Assembly: GCA_014874265.1 (NCBI GenBank)
Contig: JACWAM010000058.1
Location: 1-34,230 of the forward strand
Direction of reading: 5' to 3'
DNA: 34,230 nucleotides
Source of the DNA: Thermoleophilia bacterium
GTDB taxonomy: Bacteria > Actinomycetota > Thermoleophilia > BMS3ABIN01
Part shown: piece after piece, positions 23,459-33,332 of the stretch
How positions within the stretch are numbered: the first letter of the stretch is position 1
Layout: every line of letters begins with the position of its first letter
The notes under the pieces: generated by a model
What the model saw: the letters and a program-made list of their open reading frames with translations, nothing else
Told to the model about the DNA's origin: nothing
Database searches by the model: none
Translations under genes and position numbers: made by a program

Positions 23459-25966
23459 ATGATGAGCAGCTGGGCGAACGATCATGAATTCCTGCAGACT
23501 TTCAGGGCCGAGGCTCTGGAGCGCCTGCAGACGTTAAGCAGCGGCCTGATGTCGCTGGAAAATTCACCCGCTGACGATGAGCTGCTCAAGAAGCTCTTCC
23601 GGGAAGCGCATACGCTGAAAGGCTCCGCTGGGATGATGGGCCTGGACGCCATTCGCGAGCTGGCACACCGGGTCGAGGATATCATGGAAACGGTGCAAAC
23701 AGGTCAAATGCGGATGGAATCCGGGGTTGCGGATCTGCTCCTGGAGACGCTGGACCGTATTGAGCAGCTGCTGCCGGGCGAAGAGCCAGGAGAGCCGGCT
23801 CCAGTGGCGGACGTGACAGGCTTGCTGGAGCGCCTGCGCGAAGTGGGCTCCGGCGCCGCCGAGCCGGCGCCGTCCCTTCCGGTTACACCCAACGGGCAGC
23901 CGGATCAAACGCTCGCCCCGGTAGCCACAGCCGGGACGGAGAATCCGGAGGTGGAAGTTCCGGAGGCAAAAACACCGGAGCCGGAGGCTCCTGAGTTAAA
24001 AGTCGCGACAAACCTTTTGGATACCGGCGGAGAGAGCAATCATCCGGTGTCAGGCCCGCCTTCGGAAGCTCGGGGAGAAGAATCTGAGCCTCATCGCAAA
24101 GAGCCGCTTCTTAAAGCTGTCAGGCAGCAGCCGGAGGCAGCAAAACCGGCAGCGCTGGCCAGGCAGGAGAAAGCACCGGCGGCACTGGCCGGCAAAGCTG
24201 CGGGCGCGACGGCGCCACGGAGCGAATCCACCATCAGGGTCAATATCGAGCGTCTTGACAAACTTCTTAACCTAATGGGTGAGATTTTAGTCAATCAGTC
24301 TGACGCTGAAGACCGGATCAAGGAAATGGCTTCGATCCATAAGAGCACGGATGAGATCCAACATTCGTTTGCGGCTCTGGCTCAGCAAATTCGCAAGATT
24401 AAGTCCGGGGCTGACGAAACGGATCTGGGGGACATTCAGCAACGGGTAAACCGGATGGAGGATGCCTTGTCGGTTACCGTTGACCGGTTGGGAGCGGCGG
24501 CGACTCGCCTGGAAGACAACACGGCTGGCCGGAAGATCGCCCTGGATGATCTCCAGGATCAGGCGATGCACGTGCGCATGCTGCCGCTGGGATCGATTTT
24601 TTCCCTTTACCCGCGCGTTGTCCGCGATGCCGCCGGCGCCTGCGGCAAGAAGGTTAAGCTCGAGATCTCCGGGGAGGAGACCGAGATGGACAAGCGCCTC
24701 CTCGAGCAAATCGCCGATCCGCTGATGCACATCATGCGCAACGCCGTTGACCATGGCATCGAGTTGCCGTTGCAGCGGACGGAGCAGGGCAAGCCGGAGC
24801 AGGGCGTCATCCAGCTCAGCGCCGCCCAGCGGGGCGACAGAGTGGAGATTGAGGTGGCAGATGACGGCGCCGGCATCATTCCGGAGAAGATCAAGGCCGT
24901 TGCCGAGCGCAAGGGTCTCCTTGGCTCCGACGAGCAACTGTCCAACGAAGAAGCGATCGAGCTTATATTCCGTCCCGGTTTCTCCACCGCTGAAGCAGTC
25001 ACCACGATTTCCGGGCGCGGCGTGGGCCTGGATGTCGTGAAAAACAATATCGAACATCTGGAAGGATCGGTGCTGGTGGAGTCGACGCCGGGCCAGGGAA
25101 CGAGATTTCTCGTATCGCTGCCGGTCACCCTGGCGGTGATCAATGGCATGCTGGTAGAGTCCGGCGACGCAAAATTTGTTATTCCCATGACCGCCGTTCA
25201 GGAGCTGGTGGCGGTGGATAAGGAGGAGCTGCAATCGCTCGGCAGCCATCCCGGGTTCATCCTGCGGGGAAGCGCCGTCCCGCTTGTCAATCTTCTCCAA
25301 TTCCTCGGCGGCTTTCCGCCCGGCGATCGCGAGGGCAGGGCGCAGGTAGTCGTGGTGCGCGCCGAGCGGTACCGGCTGGGACTTGAGGTAGGAAGGCTGG
25401 TGGGGGAGCAGGAGCTGGTGATCAAGTCTTTGGGCGGTTTTCTGCCGCGGATGCCTTACGTGGCGGGCGTGACCGTCATGGGCGACGGCCAGGCCGTGCT
25501 GGTGCTTAACATCAATCAACTGGTGCGGGATATCAAGAACGGTGGAAAGGAATGGCGCCCGGCCGCAGGTGGGGAGGCCGCGGAAGGAGCTTCGGGACCA
25601 CGACGGTCGATTCTGGTGGTGGAAGATTCGCTCGTCGTGCGGGAGCTGCAGCGAAATATCCTGCAGGCGGCGGGCTATGAAGTTGAAACCGCCGTTGACG
25701 GCAATGATGCCATGACGCATCTGATGGAACGCCAGGTTGATTGCGTCGTGACCGACCTGGAGATGCCGGGCATGGACGGACTCAATCTCATCTCGGCGAT
25801 CCGGCGCACCGATGACCTGAAAGATATCCCGGTAGTCATGGTGACTTCCAGGAATAGCGAAGAGGACAAGCGCCGCGGTGTGGAGGCGGGAGCAAACGCC
25901 TACGTGACCAAAGGCACCTTTGACCAGCAGAACCTGCTTGACACAATCAAACGGCTGGTAGCCTAG
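23459..25966 (+). CDS. cheA: Hybrid chemotaxis histidine kinase CheA with C-terminal receiver
   Basis: An 835-residue CheA-REC fusion. The Hpt (P1) domain has the phosphorylated H51 in REAHTLKGSAG. A long Pro/Ala/Glu-rich linker (about 110-260) replaces a recognisable P2 domain. The dimerisation domain is long, with extra helices (about 262-385). The ATPase has HIMRNAVDHGIE, the DDGAGI box and GRGVGLDVVKN (to about 560). A CheW-like P5 domain (about 570-700) precedes a receiver (about 716-835) with D766 in VTDLEMPGMDG and the late VTKG lysine. WspE and FrzE have the same layout. The receiver may act as a phosphate sink or output. The ribosome-binding site AAAGGAG lies eight bases before ATG. 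Confidence 0.95.
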   Translation: MMSSWANDHEFLQTFRAEALERLQTLSSGLMSLENSPADDELLKKLFREAHTLKGSAGMMGLDAIRELAHRVEDIMETVQTGQMRMESGVADLLLETLDRIEQLLPGEEPGEPAPVADVTGLLERLREVGSGAAEPAPSLPVTPNGQPDQTLAPVATAGTENPEVEVPEAKTPEPEAPELKVATNLLDTGGESNHPVSGPPSEARGEESEPHRKEPLLKAVRQQPEAAKPAALARQEKAPAALAGKAAGATAPRSESTIRVNIERLDKLLNLMGEILVNQSDAEDRIKEMASIHKSTDEIQHSFAALAQQIRKIKSGADETDLGDIQQRVNRMEDALSVTVDRLGAAATRLEDNTAGRKIALDDLQDQAMHVRMLPLGSIFSLYPRVVRDAAGACGKKVKLEISGEETEMDKRLLEQIADPLMHIMRNAVDHGIELPLQRTEQGKPEQGVIQLSAAQRGDRVEIEVADDGAGIIPEKIKAVAERKGLLGSDEQLSNEEAIELIFRPGFSTAEAVTTISGRGVGLDVVKNNIEHLEGSVLVESTPGQGTRFLVSLPVTLAVINGMLVESGDAKFVIPMTAVQELVAVDKEELQSLGSHPGFILRGSAVPLVNLLQFLGGFPPGDREGRAQVVVVRAERYRLGLEVGRLVGEQELVIKSLGGFLPRMPYVAGVTVMGDGQAVLVLNINQLVRDIKNGGKEWRPAAGGEAAEGASGPRRSILVVEDSLVVRELQRNILQAAGYEVETAVDGNDAMTHLMERQVDCVVTDLEMPGMDGLNLISAIRRTDDLKDIPVVMVTSRNSEEDKRRGVEAGANAYVTKGTFDQQNLLDTIKRLVA

Positions 25967-25984
25967 GCAAGGCGGAGGGGATTG

Positions 25985-27037
25985 ATGGAAGCGGCGTCAG
26001 CGAAAAACCAGACGGTAAGGGTTCTCATAGCCGACGATTCGCCAACGGTGCGGCTGATGTTGCGCCGGATACTGGACGCCGACCCGGGCATCACCGTCAT
26101 CGGGCAGGCGAGCAACGGCAGGGACGCGGTGGAGAAAGTCGCCAGTCTCAAACCGGACCTGGTTACCATGGATGTGGAAATGCCAGTGATGGATGGCATC
26201 AAGGCGATCGAGCAGATCATGGCTTTTACGCCCGTGCCGGTTCTGGTCGTCAGTTCGGTAGCGCAGGAGCATACAGCTAACGCCGCCAAGGCGATGGGAG
26301 CCGGCGCCGTCGATGTCTTTTGCAAGCCGGAAAGCGCGTCGCTGAACGAATGTGAGGCCAAGGCAAACGCACTAAGGAACAAGGTCAAACTGCTTTCCCG
26401 GGTGCGCGTCATCACTCATCCGCGTGGGCGCTTCGCCAGGGCGGCGTCGGCGCCGCATGCCGTCCACCCCGGGGCAACCACGGAAGTTGTCGCCATCGCT
26501 TCCTCGACCGGGGGACCCCAGGCGCTCAATGAAATTCTCAGAAGCCTGCCCGCCAACTTCCATGCCGCCATCCTTATCGTGCAGCACATTGCTGAGGGGT
26601 TCACGGACGGACTGGTCGAGTGGCTGGACGGCAACTGCCGGATGCCGGTAAAGAAGGGCAGGCAGGGCGACCATATAGTTCCCGGGCAGGTGATCATTGC
26701 CCCTGATTCCATCCACATGATCGTGTCACCTGAACACCGGATCGCCCTGGTAAACCGGGAGATCGACAGTCCGCACAAACCTTCGGCGGATGTGCTTCTG
26801 GAATCGGTGGCCCAGGAATACGGCGTCCGTTCCCTGGGAGTGATTCTGACAGGCATGGGCCGCGATGGAGCCAGGGGGATCCAGGCAATCCATGACTCCG
26901 GCGGGCACACTTTGGCTCAGAACGAGGAGACGTCGGTCATTTTCAGCATGGCCAAGGAAGCAATCAAATTAAATGCCGTTGAAAATGTCATCCCTCTGGA
27001 GCAGATCGGACCGGTAATCGGCAGTTACGTTTTTTGA
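25985..27037 (+). CDS. cheB: Chemotaxis protein-glutamate methylesterase CheB
   Basis: A 350-residue response-regulator methylesterase that removes methyl groups (and deamidates glutamines) on the receptor. The receiver (about 10-125) has acidic pair DD (17-18), phospho-acceptor D63 (TMDVEMP) and K114. The esterase domain has the catalytic triad S174 (ASSTGGP), H201 (IVQHI) and D294 (GMGRDGA). The ATG at 25985 follows a good GGAGGGG; a TTG three bases earlier is unnecessary. Phosphorylation by CheA should activate it, giving adaptation. The next gene starts one base after its stop. Confidence 0.96.
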   Translation: MEAASAKNQTVRVLIADDSPTVRLMLRRILDADPGITVIGQASNGRDAVEKVASLKPDLVTMDVEMPVMDGIKAIEQIMAFTPVPVLVVSSVAQEHTANAAKAMGAGAVDVFCKPESASLNECEAKANALRNKVKLLSRVRVITHPRGRFARAASAPHAVHPGATTEVVAIASSTGGPQALNEILRSLPANFHAAILIVQHIAEGFTDGLVEWLDGNCRMPVKKGRQGDHIVPGQVIIAPDSIHMIVSPEHRIALVNREIDSPHKPSADVLLESVAQEYGVRSLGVILTGMGRDGARGIQAIHDSGGHTLAQNEETSVIFSMAKEAIKLNAVENVIPLEQIGPVIGSYVF

Positions 27038-27038
27038 T

Positions 27039-28562
27039 ATGCCAGCAGTAATCAGACAGGAACAAAAACCGGCAAAGCATCCATACCGCATCCTGGTGGC
27101 GGAGGACAGCCCCACCCAGCAGCGGATCATCACAACGGTGTTGAGCCGAGAGAGCTTTGAGGTAGTCATCGCCGGCGACGGGATCGAAGCGGTCACGCAG
27201 GCGTTTCAGGAAAATCCGGATCTGGTCGTGCTCGATATCGAGATGCCAAGGATGGATGGTTACCAGGTGTGCCGGCTGCTGAAAGATGACTACCGCACGT
27301 CGCGGACGCCGGTGATCATGCTGACCAGCAAATCTCAGGAGACGGACAAGTTCTGGGGTCTGCAGACCGGCGCCGACCGCTACGTTACCAAGGATTTTCA
27401 GCTTACCGGGCTGGCGGGCGCCGTCCGGGAGCTGCTTGGCGGCGGGGACAAAGACGACGATGCGCCGGCCCGCTGCATTTTGCCGAAGCAGCCGGCCGCG
27501 GACCAGCAGGATGTTAACGTGCTATCGCGCGTAAACGAGTTGCTTGACCGCAAGCTTTATGAAGCAACCGTGATCAACGAGATCAGCAAGCTGAACACGC
27601 TCAGCGAAAATTGCGCCCTCACCGTCAGCTCGGTGCTGACCGTGATCGCCAAAGTGACAGACTGCCATGTCTGTTCTATCATGCTGGTAGAAGAGTCGGA
27701 GCTGATCATGCACGTGCACGGCCCTGTCGGCAGTTCCTATTTCGAGGAGGCCCGCCGCCAGGCGATTGGGGCGGCGTCACCGTATATGAAGCCAGGAACG
27801 GCCAGTACCCAGATCGAGGTCATCGTCGATTCGGACCCGTCCTTTATCCGGGAAGACCGCCCCGAGTTTGACGAGATCAAATCAATGCTGGTCATTCCCT
27901 TGCAGGCGCGCGGCCAGAAGATCGCCATCCTCATCCTGAGCAGCCCCCGCCCGGACGCGTTTGCAGAAGCGACCCAGCGGTTGCTGGAGATTATCGAGTA
28001 TCCGGTGAGTCTGGTGGTTGACAACGCTCGCCTGCACGAAGGCACCCGCCGGCTGGCCATCACCGATGGCCTCACCAGATTGTTTAACCACCGTCATTTT
28101 TACGAGCTGCTGGAGCAGGAATTCCAGCGCGCCGTGCGATATGAGAGCCAGCTGTCGCTGATCATGGCCGACATCGACTCATTCAAGAAAATCAACGACG
28201 CGCACGGCCACCAAGTGGGAGATGAAATCCTCACGCAGCTGGCGGGAGTGATTTCCCGTGAGGTGCGCGACATGGACATTGTTGCCCGTTATGGCGGCGA
28301 AGAGATCGCCGTGCTGCTGCCACAGACCGGGCCGAAGCAGGCTTGTGAAGTTGCCAAGCGTATTCGCAGCGCCGTGGAGAATCATAATTTCCAGCTGCCC
28401 GACGGGGGCACTGTGACGCTCAGCCTGGGAGTGGCCGGTTTTCCCGAGTGCGGGGCCAGCAATTACGCGGGGCTTGTGCAAGTGGCCGACGCCGCCCTGT
28501 ACGAGGCGAAGAAGGCCGGTAAAAACCGGGTGGTTGCGGGGGACAAATATGAGCCGGAATAA
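27039..28562 (+). CDS. Response regulator with REC, GAF-like and GGDEF domains (diguanylate cyclase)
   Basis: A 507-residue protein. The receiver (about 16-135) has phospho-acceptor D66 (VLDIEMPRMDG) and the VTKD lysine. A middle domain (about 155-335) looks like GAF (VLTVIAKVTDCHVCSIMLV, then MLVIPLQARGQKIAILIL). The C-terminal GGDEF domain (about 340-500) has an intact GGEEI active site (419-423) and an RDMD inhibitory I-site (410-413) exactly five residues before it. It should make c-di-GMP when phosphorylated and be product-inhibited. It is the likely output of this chemosensory operon, equivalent to WspR but with an added GAF domain. It overlaps cheR by 14 bases. Confidence 0.94.
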   Translation: MPAVIRQEQKPAKHPYRILVAEDSPTQQRIITTVLSRESFEVVIAGDGIEAVTQAFQENPDLVVLDIEMPRMDGYQVCRLLKDDYRTSRTPVIMLTSKSQETDKFWGLQTGADRYVTKDFQLTGLAGAVRELLGGGDKDDDAPARCILPKQPAADQQDVNVLSRVNELLDRKLYEATVINEISKLNTLSENCALTVSSVLTVIAKVTDCHVCSIMLVEESELIMHVHGPVGSSYFEEARRQAIGAASPYMKPGTASTQIEVIVDSDPSFIREDRPEFDEIKSMLVIPLQARGQKIAILILSSPRPDAFAEATQRLLEIIEYPVSLVVDNARLHEGTRRLAITDGLTRLFNHRHFYELLEQEFQRAVRYESQLSLIMADIDSFKKINDAHGHQVGDEILTQLAGVISREVRDMDIVARYGGEEIAVLLPQTGPKQACEVAKRIRSAVENHNFQLPDGGTVTLSLGVAGFPECGASNYAGLVQVADAALYEAKKAGKNRVVAGDKYEPE

Positions 28563-29991
28563 GCGGCATATGCTTTCAGAGACGGATTTTGAGAGGTTTC
28601 GCCAGCTGGTCAAAGGCGCCAGCGGCATCTTTTTTGACCGTGACAAGATCGAGGTTCTGGGGGCCGGCCTCGCCGAGCGGGCCAATGAGGTCGGCGCCGG
28701 GGATCTCGATGAGTATTACGGTTTGGTTTCTTCTCGCGAGAGCAGGGAAGAGCTAAACAGGCTGCTGGCGCACCTGTCAGTGCAGGAGACACAGTTTTTC
28801 CGGAACTCGCCGCAGTTTGACGCGCTCCGCCAGTACATCATTCCGGAAATTGCCCGGCGAAAAACAGGCGGGGAGAGGGTCATGCGGTTCTGGTGCGCCG
28901 GCTGCTCCACGGGACAGGAGCCGTATTCGGTGGCGATGTCAGTGCTTGACGTGTTGCCGGAGCCGGAGTCGTGGAACATTCAGATCCTGGGCACCGATTT
29001 GAACGAGGATGCGCTGGCCGAAGCGTCCCGGGGATGGTACCCGGAGCGGAAGTTCGCCGGCGTGGACCGGCTGCATCTCGACCGATATTTTCATGCCGCC
29101 GGCGGCGGTTACACGATTGACGAGAGCGTGAGAAATCTGGTCCGGTTTGAGCGGCTCAATCTCGTTGACGATCCTCTCCCGGTAAGCTCCTTTGGCGTCT
29201 GCGACGCTGTTTTTTGCCGCAATGTGATCATTTATTTCACCCACGAAACGGCGAAGATTGTCATAGAGCATTTCTATGACATTATGAGCCCCGGCGCGTA
29301 TCTGTTTCTCGGGCATTCGGAAACACTGTGGCGGATGTCGTCAAAGTATGCCCTGGTGGAGATTGGTGACGCCTTCATTTACCGGAAGCCGCTGCCACTG
29401 TCCGTCGGCGGGCGTCGTTTCTTGCCCGATCGTCGTCTCCGGTCCACAGGCCCTTCGTCTGGCAGCTCGGACGAGCGCCGCAGTTCGCGGGCGGATCGCC
29501 GCTCCCGGAGCGGCGAACGGAGCGACCCCAGGGTCAAAACCGGCGTAAACAAGCAGAAACCGTTAACAGATGATGCGCTTTCTCCGCGGGAAGCAGCCGG
29601 CAGTGCCAGAATTCAGCTTGACCGGGGGAAATATGAACTGGCCATCCGCTGCCTGGAGCGCGGTCTTGCCGCCAACGGAGCTGACCCCGAGCTTTATTTT
29701 GTTTTGGGCCTGGTCCATGAGAAAATGAATGAACCGGAAGCGGCGGCGGAAGATTTTCGCCGGGCGCTTTATTTTGATCCCGATCTGGGCATTGCCCGCT
29801 TCCACCTGGCCAGCGTTTTCGAGCAGAACGGCAAGATCAAGAGCGCCGTACGGGAATACCGCAACGCGAAGCGCAGCTTCAAGGAAAATCTTCCCGGTCT
29901 CTTGGAAGCGGAGCTGGAAGCATTCGATGCCGATTCGCTCATGAACCTGTGCGAATGGAAGATCGAGAACCTGACTGGGCTGGAAAGCTAA
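28549..29991 (+). CDS. cheR: CheR-type protein methyltransferase with C-terminal TPR region
   Basis: A 480-residue fusion. CheR N-terminal helices (about 8-70) precede the S-adenosylmethionine-dependent methyltransferase (about 75-285) with QETQFFRN, FWCAGCSTGQEPYS and FCRNVIIYF. A linker rich in Arg and Ser (about 295-340) follows, then tetratricopeptide-like repeats (about 360-450: AIRCLERGLAANGADPELYF, AAEDFRRALYFDPDLGIA). It should methylate the receptor's glutamates, opposing CheB. CheR-TPR is the WspC layout. The ATG at 28549 has GGGGG six bases upstream and overlaps the end of the cyclase gene; an earlier in-frame start would bury deeper in that gene and is rejected. Confidence 0.94.
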   Translation: MSRNKRHMLSETDFERFRQLVKGASGIFFDRDKIEVLGAGLAERANEVGAGDLDEYYGLVSSRESREELNRLLAHLSVQETQFFRNSPQFDALRQYIIPEIARRKTGGERVMRFWCAGCSTGQEPYSVAMSVLDVLPEPESWNIQILGTDLNEDALAEASRGWYPERKFAGVDRLHLDRYFHAAGGGYTIDESVRNLVRFERLNLVDDPLPVSSFGVCDAVFCRNVIIYFTHETAKIVIEHFYDIMSPGAYLFLGHSETLWRMSSKYALVEIGDAFIYRKPLPLSVGGRRFLPDRRLRSTGPSSGSSDERRSSRADRRSRSGERSDPRVKTGVNKQKPLTDDALSPREAAGSARIQLDRGKYELAIRCLERGLAANGADPELYFVLGLVHEKMNEPEAAAEDFRRALYFDPDLGIARFHLASVFEQNGKIKSAVREYRNAKRSFKENLPGLLEAELEAFDADSLMNLCEWKIENLTGLES

Positions 29992-30097
29992 AGAGGCCCA
30001 GGACGGCACTTGCCAGCACGCCCGGATTCCCTTTAGGATCTAACTTAAATGAACATTGGTAGCGCGGCTTTGCAGAAGGCCGCAGCGATCTTCCTTT

Positions 30098-30709
30098 ATG
30101 AGCCGCAATAATTCTCCTGTCCGCATTTCCCTCACCGGCGGCACCGGGTCGGGAAAATCAACCGCCCTGGCATTTTTCTCGGGCCTGGGGGCTGCCTGCC
30201 TGGACTCCGACAAGATTGTGCACCGGCTGCTGGAACGGCCGGATGTGCGCCGCCTGGTGGTGGAAAGCCTGCGCCTTAAGGGTCTACCCGCGGGTGAGCC
30301 GGGCCGGCGGCGGCTGGCCGAGGCTGTCTTTGGCGACCGTAAGAGGCTGACGGCTCTGGAAAAGGTACTGTTCCCGCTGGTGCGGGAAGAGATCCGCGCC
30401 TGGTTTGATCAAAATGAAGTGAAACAGGCCCCGGCAGCGGTAGTCGAGGTTCCGTTGCTGTTCGAGGCGGGGATGGAAGATCTTTTCGACAGGGTGGTGC
30501 TGATCACCGCGCCCCGGGAGCTGCGCCGGCGCCGTCAATCCGGCAGGATGGAGCCCGCCGATTTTGAAAGCCGGCTCGCCCGACAGATGCCAGAGGCGGA
30601 AAAACGCCGCCGTAGCGACACTGTTTTTGAAAATGAAGGACCGCCGGCACGGCTCGAAGAGTTCGTCCGCAAAATCATGGCAGGCCTTAAGCGGTCAGAT
30701 CAGGGGTAA
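30098..30709 (+). CDS. coaE: Dephospho-CoA kinase
   Basis: A 203-residue kinase that phosphorylates the ribose 3'-OH of dephospho-CoA, the last step of coenzyme A synthesis. The P-loop is GGTGSGKS (14-21). LDSDKIVHRL, the VVEVPLLFEAGMEDLFD block and a LID-like RRRRQSGRM follow. The ATG at 30098 is used because it gives the normal N-terminus; a TTG at 30056 is an alternative, and neither has a good ribosome-binding site. In mycobacteria coaE follows rpsA; here the chemosensory operon lies between them. A possible stem (GCGGC...GCCGC, about 30063-30082) precedes the gene. Confidence 0.93.
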   Translation: MSRNNSPVRISLTGGTGSGKSTALAFFSGLGAACLDSDKIVHRLLERPDVRRLVVESLRLKGLPAGEPGRRRLAEAVFGDRKRLTALEKVLFPLVREEIRAWFDQNEVKQAPAAVVEVPLLFEAGMEDLFDRVVLITAPRELRRRRQSGRMEPADFESRLARQMPEAEKRRRSDTVFENEGPPARLEEFVRKIMAGLKRSDQG

Positions 30710-30710
30710 C

Positions 30711-31292
30711 GTGAAGCGGATAATCGTAGCGATCTCGGTGCTGGCGGTGCTCGGAGGCGCCTTTGCCATAATTCAACTTTCCATGCCCGCCTGGTATGCC
30801 CGCTGGTGGTATCCGTTAAACAACGCCGATACGGTCAGGTTAAATGCCGGCCGTTACCATCTGGAGCCGGACCTGGTGGCCGCGGTGATCTATCAGGAAA
30901 GCGATTTTAAGGAAGATTCAACATCCCGCTCCGGCGCCGTGGGGATGATGCAGCTGATGCCGGAGACCGCCGCCTGGATTGCGTCCAAGACCGGCGATCA
31001 GCCGCCCAGCCGCGAAGACCTGAAAAGCCCCGCGACAAATATCCGCTATGGCTGCTGGTACCTTCGGTATCTGCTTGACCGCTATGGAGGTTCAGAATTG
31101 CTGGCGCTAGCCGCCTACAACGGCGGCTCCAAAAACGTTGACCGGTGGCTGGCTACCGCCAGGGCCTCCGGCCGCGAGTTTAACTCGGCGGTGGATATTC
31201 CTTATCCGGAGACAAGGGAATATATCACCAGCGTTGACAAAGTGAAGCTAATTTATCAGCGAGCCTATGGCGCCGATCTGGAACGTCAATGA
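30711..31292 (+). CDS. Membrane-anchored lytic transglycosylase (SLT domain)
   Basis: A 193-residue protein with an N-terminal membrane helix (about 4-24) and a soluble-lytic-transglycosylase (SLT) domain that cleaves peptidoglycan glycan strands. The catalytic glutamate is E63 in [25 protein letters not shown] and [16 protein letters not shown] are the other hallmark motifs. The start is a GTG at 30711, one base after the coaE stop, with AGGGG five bases ahead. A longer reading would lie inside coaE out of frame. Its stop overlaps the uvrB ATG (ATGA), so the three genes form one operon. Confidence 0.92.
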   Translation: MKRIIVAISVLAVLGGAFAIIQLSMPAWYARWWYPLNNADTVRLNAGRYHLEPDLVAAVIYQESDFKEDSTSRSGAVGMMQLMPETAAWIASKTGDQPPSREDLKSPATNIRYGCWYLRYLLDRYGGSELLALAAYNGGSKNVDRWLATARASGREFNSAVDIPYPETREYITSVDKVKLIYQRAYGADLERQ

Positions 31293-33268
31293 CATCTTTC
31301 AAACTTAACGCAAGCTATCATCCCACCGGCGATCAGCCCGATGCCATCGCCTCCATCGTCGAGGGCGTTCGCCGCGGTGATTTCTGCCAGACGCTACTGG
31401 GCGTCACCGGCTCCGGGAAGACATTCACGATGGCCAACGTCATCGCTAAAGCCGGCCGGCCGGCGCTGGTAATGGCCCATAACAAGACGCTGGCGGCGCA
31501 GCTGTGCAACGAGTTCCAGGAGTTCCTGCCGGATAACGCCGTCGATTACTTCGTTAGCTACTACGACTACTATCAGCCGGAAGCTTACCTGCCATCAACA
31601 GACACCTATATCGAGAAAGACACCTCCATCAACCAGGAGATCGACCGCCTCCGGCACGCATCCACCAGCGCTTTGCTGTCGCGCCGGGATGTGGTGATCA
31701 TCGCCAGTGTCTCCTGCATATACGGCCTGGGCTCGCCGGAGGAATACCTGTCAAAGATGGTGTTTCTGAAGACGGGGGAAGAAGCCGGCCTGGAGCCGGT
31801 TACCCGCCGGCTGGTTGATATCATGTATAGCCGTGGGGATTATGATTTCGGCCGCGGCCAGTTCCGGCTTCGGGGCGACCTGCTTGAGGTACACCCGGCT
31901 TATGAGGACACCGTTCTGCGAATTCAGTTTTTCGGTGATGAAGTCGAGCGGATCCAGCGGCTGGAGCCGGTCAGCGGCGAGATTCTGGAAGAGCTGGAGG
32001 CGGTGGCGATCTATCCCGCCACCCATTTTGTCACGTCTCCGGGAACAATCGAGCGGGCTCTGGTTGACATTGAAGCGGAACTGCAGGAGCGGCTGGCCGA
32101 GCTGAAGGGCCAGGGCAAGGAGCTGGAAGCGCACCGGCTGCTGATGCGGACCCGTTACGACATGGAGATGCTCCGCGAGACCGGCTATTGCTCCGGCATC
32201 GAAAACTACTCGCGAATCCTCGACGGCCGCCGGGCCGGCGAGCCGCCCCACACGCTGCTGGACTTTTTCCCTGATGATTTTATCTGCTTTCTGGACGAAT
32301 CACACAACACAGTGCCTCAGATAAACGGAATGTACAACGGCGACCGCGCCCGCAAGCAGACGCTGGTGGAGTATGGCTTCCGCCTGCCGTCGGCTCTGGA
32401 CAACCGGCCGCTCAAGTTTGACGAATTTCTGGCGCGGGTGCCGCAGCTGGTCTGCGTCAGCGCCACTCCGGGCAAATGGGAGCTGGGCCACAGCAGCCGG
32501 GTGGTCGAGCAGGTGATCCGCCCCACTGGCCTGATCGATCCCGCGGTGGAGGTCAGGCCTACCGAGCATCAGGTCGACGACCTGATGAGCGAGGTCGGGC
32601 GCCGCGTGGAGGCGCATGAGCGCGTGCTGGTCACCACTCTCACCAAGAAGATGGCGGAGGACCTCACCGATTACCTGCTGGAGAGTGGCTTCAAGGTGCG
32701 CTACCTGCACTCGGACATCGACACGCTGGAGCGCATCCAGATCGTGCGCAATCTCCGGCTGGGCGAATTCGACGTGCTCGTCGGAGTCAACCTGCTGCGC
32801 GAAGGGCTCGACCTGCCCGAGGTGACGCTGGTGGCCATCCTCGACGCCGACAAGGAGGGCTTCCTCCGCGGCGAGATCGCGCTGATCCAGACGATCGGCC
32901 GCGCCGCGCGCAATGTCAACGGCAAGGTGATCATGTACGCTGACAGGATGACCGCGGCGATGACCAAGGCGATTGGCGAGACCGACCGCCGCCGCGCCAT
33001 CCAGGAGGCATACAATCAGGAGCATGACATCACGCCCAGGACAATCATCAAAGGCGTGTCGGACATGAGCGCCATGCTCGGCGAGCCCACTGTGCCCTAT
33101 AAGGCCAAGCGCCTGCGTTACGCCGCCGGGAAGATGAGCCAGCGCGAGCTCGACGAAGCCATCGCCGCCCTGGAAGAAGAGATGTTCACGGCCGCCGAGG
33201 AACTCAAGTTCGAGTACGCCGCCAAGCTTAGGGATCAGATCAAGGATCTGGCGCGGCAGAAGGGGTGA
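31289..33268 (+). CDS. uvrB: Excinuclease ABC subunit B
   Basis: A 659-residue helicase-like damage-verification subunit of nucleotide excision repair. The Walker A motif GVTGSGKT spans 38-45. The damage-probing beta-hairpin region [20 protein letters not shown], the FLDESHN Walker B, the VSATPG motif, [31 protein letters not shown] and a C-terminal UVR domain ([28 protein letters not shown], given here as [10 protein letters not shown] to KLRDQI) are all intact. It overlaps the upstream transglycosylase by four bases. No uvrA follows within the window. Confidence 0.97.
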   Translation: MTSFKLNASYHPTGDQPDAIASIVEGVRRGDFCQTLLGVTGSGKTFTMANVIAKAGRPALVMAHNKTLAAQLCNEFQEFLPDNAVDYFVSYYDYYQPEAYLPSTDTYIEKDTSINQEIDRLRHASTSALLSRRDVVIIASVSCIYGLGSPEEYLSKMVFLKTGEEAGLEPVTRRLVDIMYSRGDYDFGRGQFRLRGDLLEVHPAYEDTVLRIQFFGDEVERIQRLEPVSGEILEELEAVAIYPATHFVTSPGTIERALVDIEAELQERLAELKGQGKELEAHRLLMRTRYDMEMLRETGYCSGIENYSRILDGRRAGEPPHTLLDFFPDDFICFLDESHNTVPQINGMYNGDRARKQTLVEYGFRLPSALDNRPLKFDEFLARVPQLVCVSATPGKWELGHSSRVVEQVIRPTGLIDPAVEVRPTEHQVDDLMSEVGRRVEAHERVLVTTLTKKMAEDLTDYLLESGFKVRYLHSDIDTLERIQIVRNLRLGEFDVLVGVNLLREGLDLPEVTLVAILDADKEGFLRGEIALIQTIGRAARNVNGKVIMYADRMTAAMTKAIGETDRRRAIQEAYNQEHDITPRTIIKGVSDMSAMLGEPTVPYKAKRLRYAAGKMSQRELDEAIAALEEEMFTAAEELKFEYAAKLRDQIKDLARQKG

Positions 33269-33332
33269 ACGTCCGACCGGCGTGATACACTTCTGTCTTG
33301 CGATACATCCTTCTCAAAAACAAACCAGCGGG

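Noticed and set aside
24287-25720. 477-codon minus-strand frame opposite cheA
   Set aside because: Shadow of the cheA kinase core; His/Gln/Leu-rich composition is a reverse-frame artefact.
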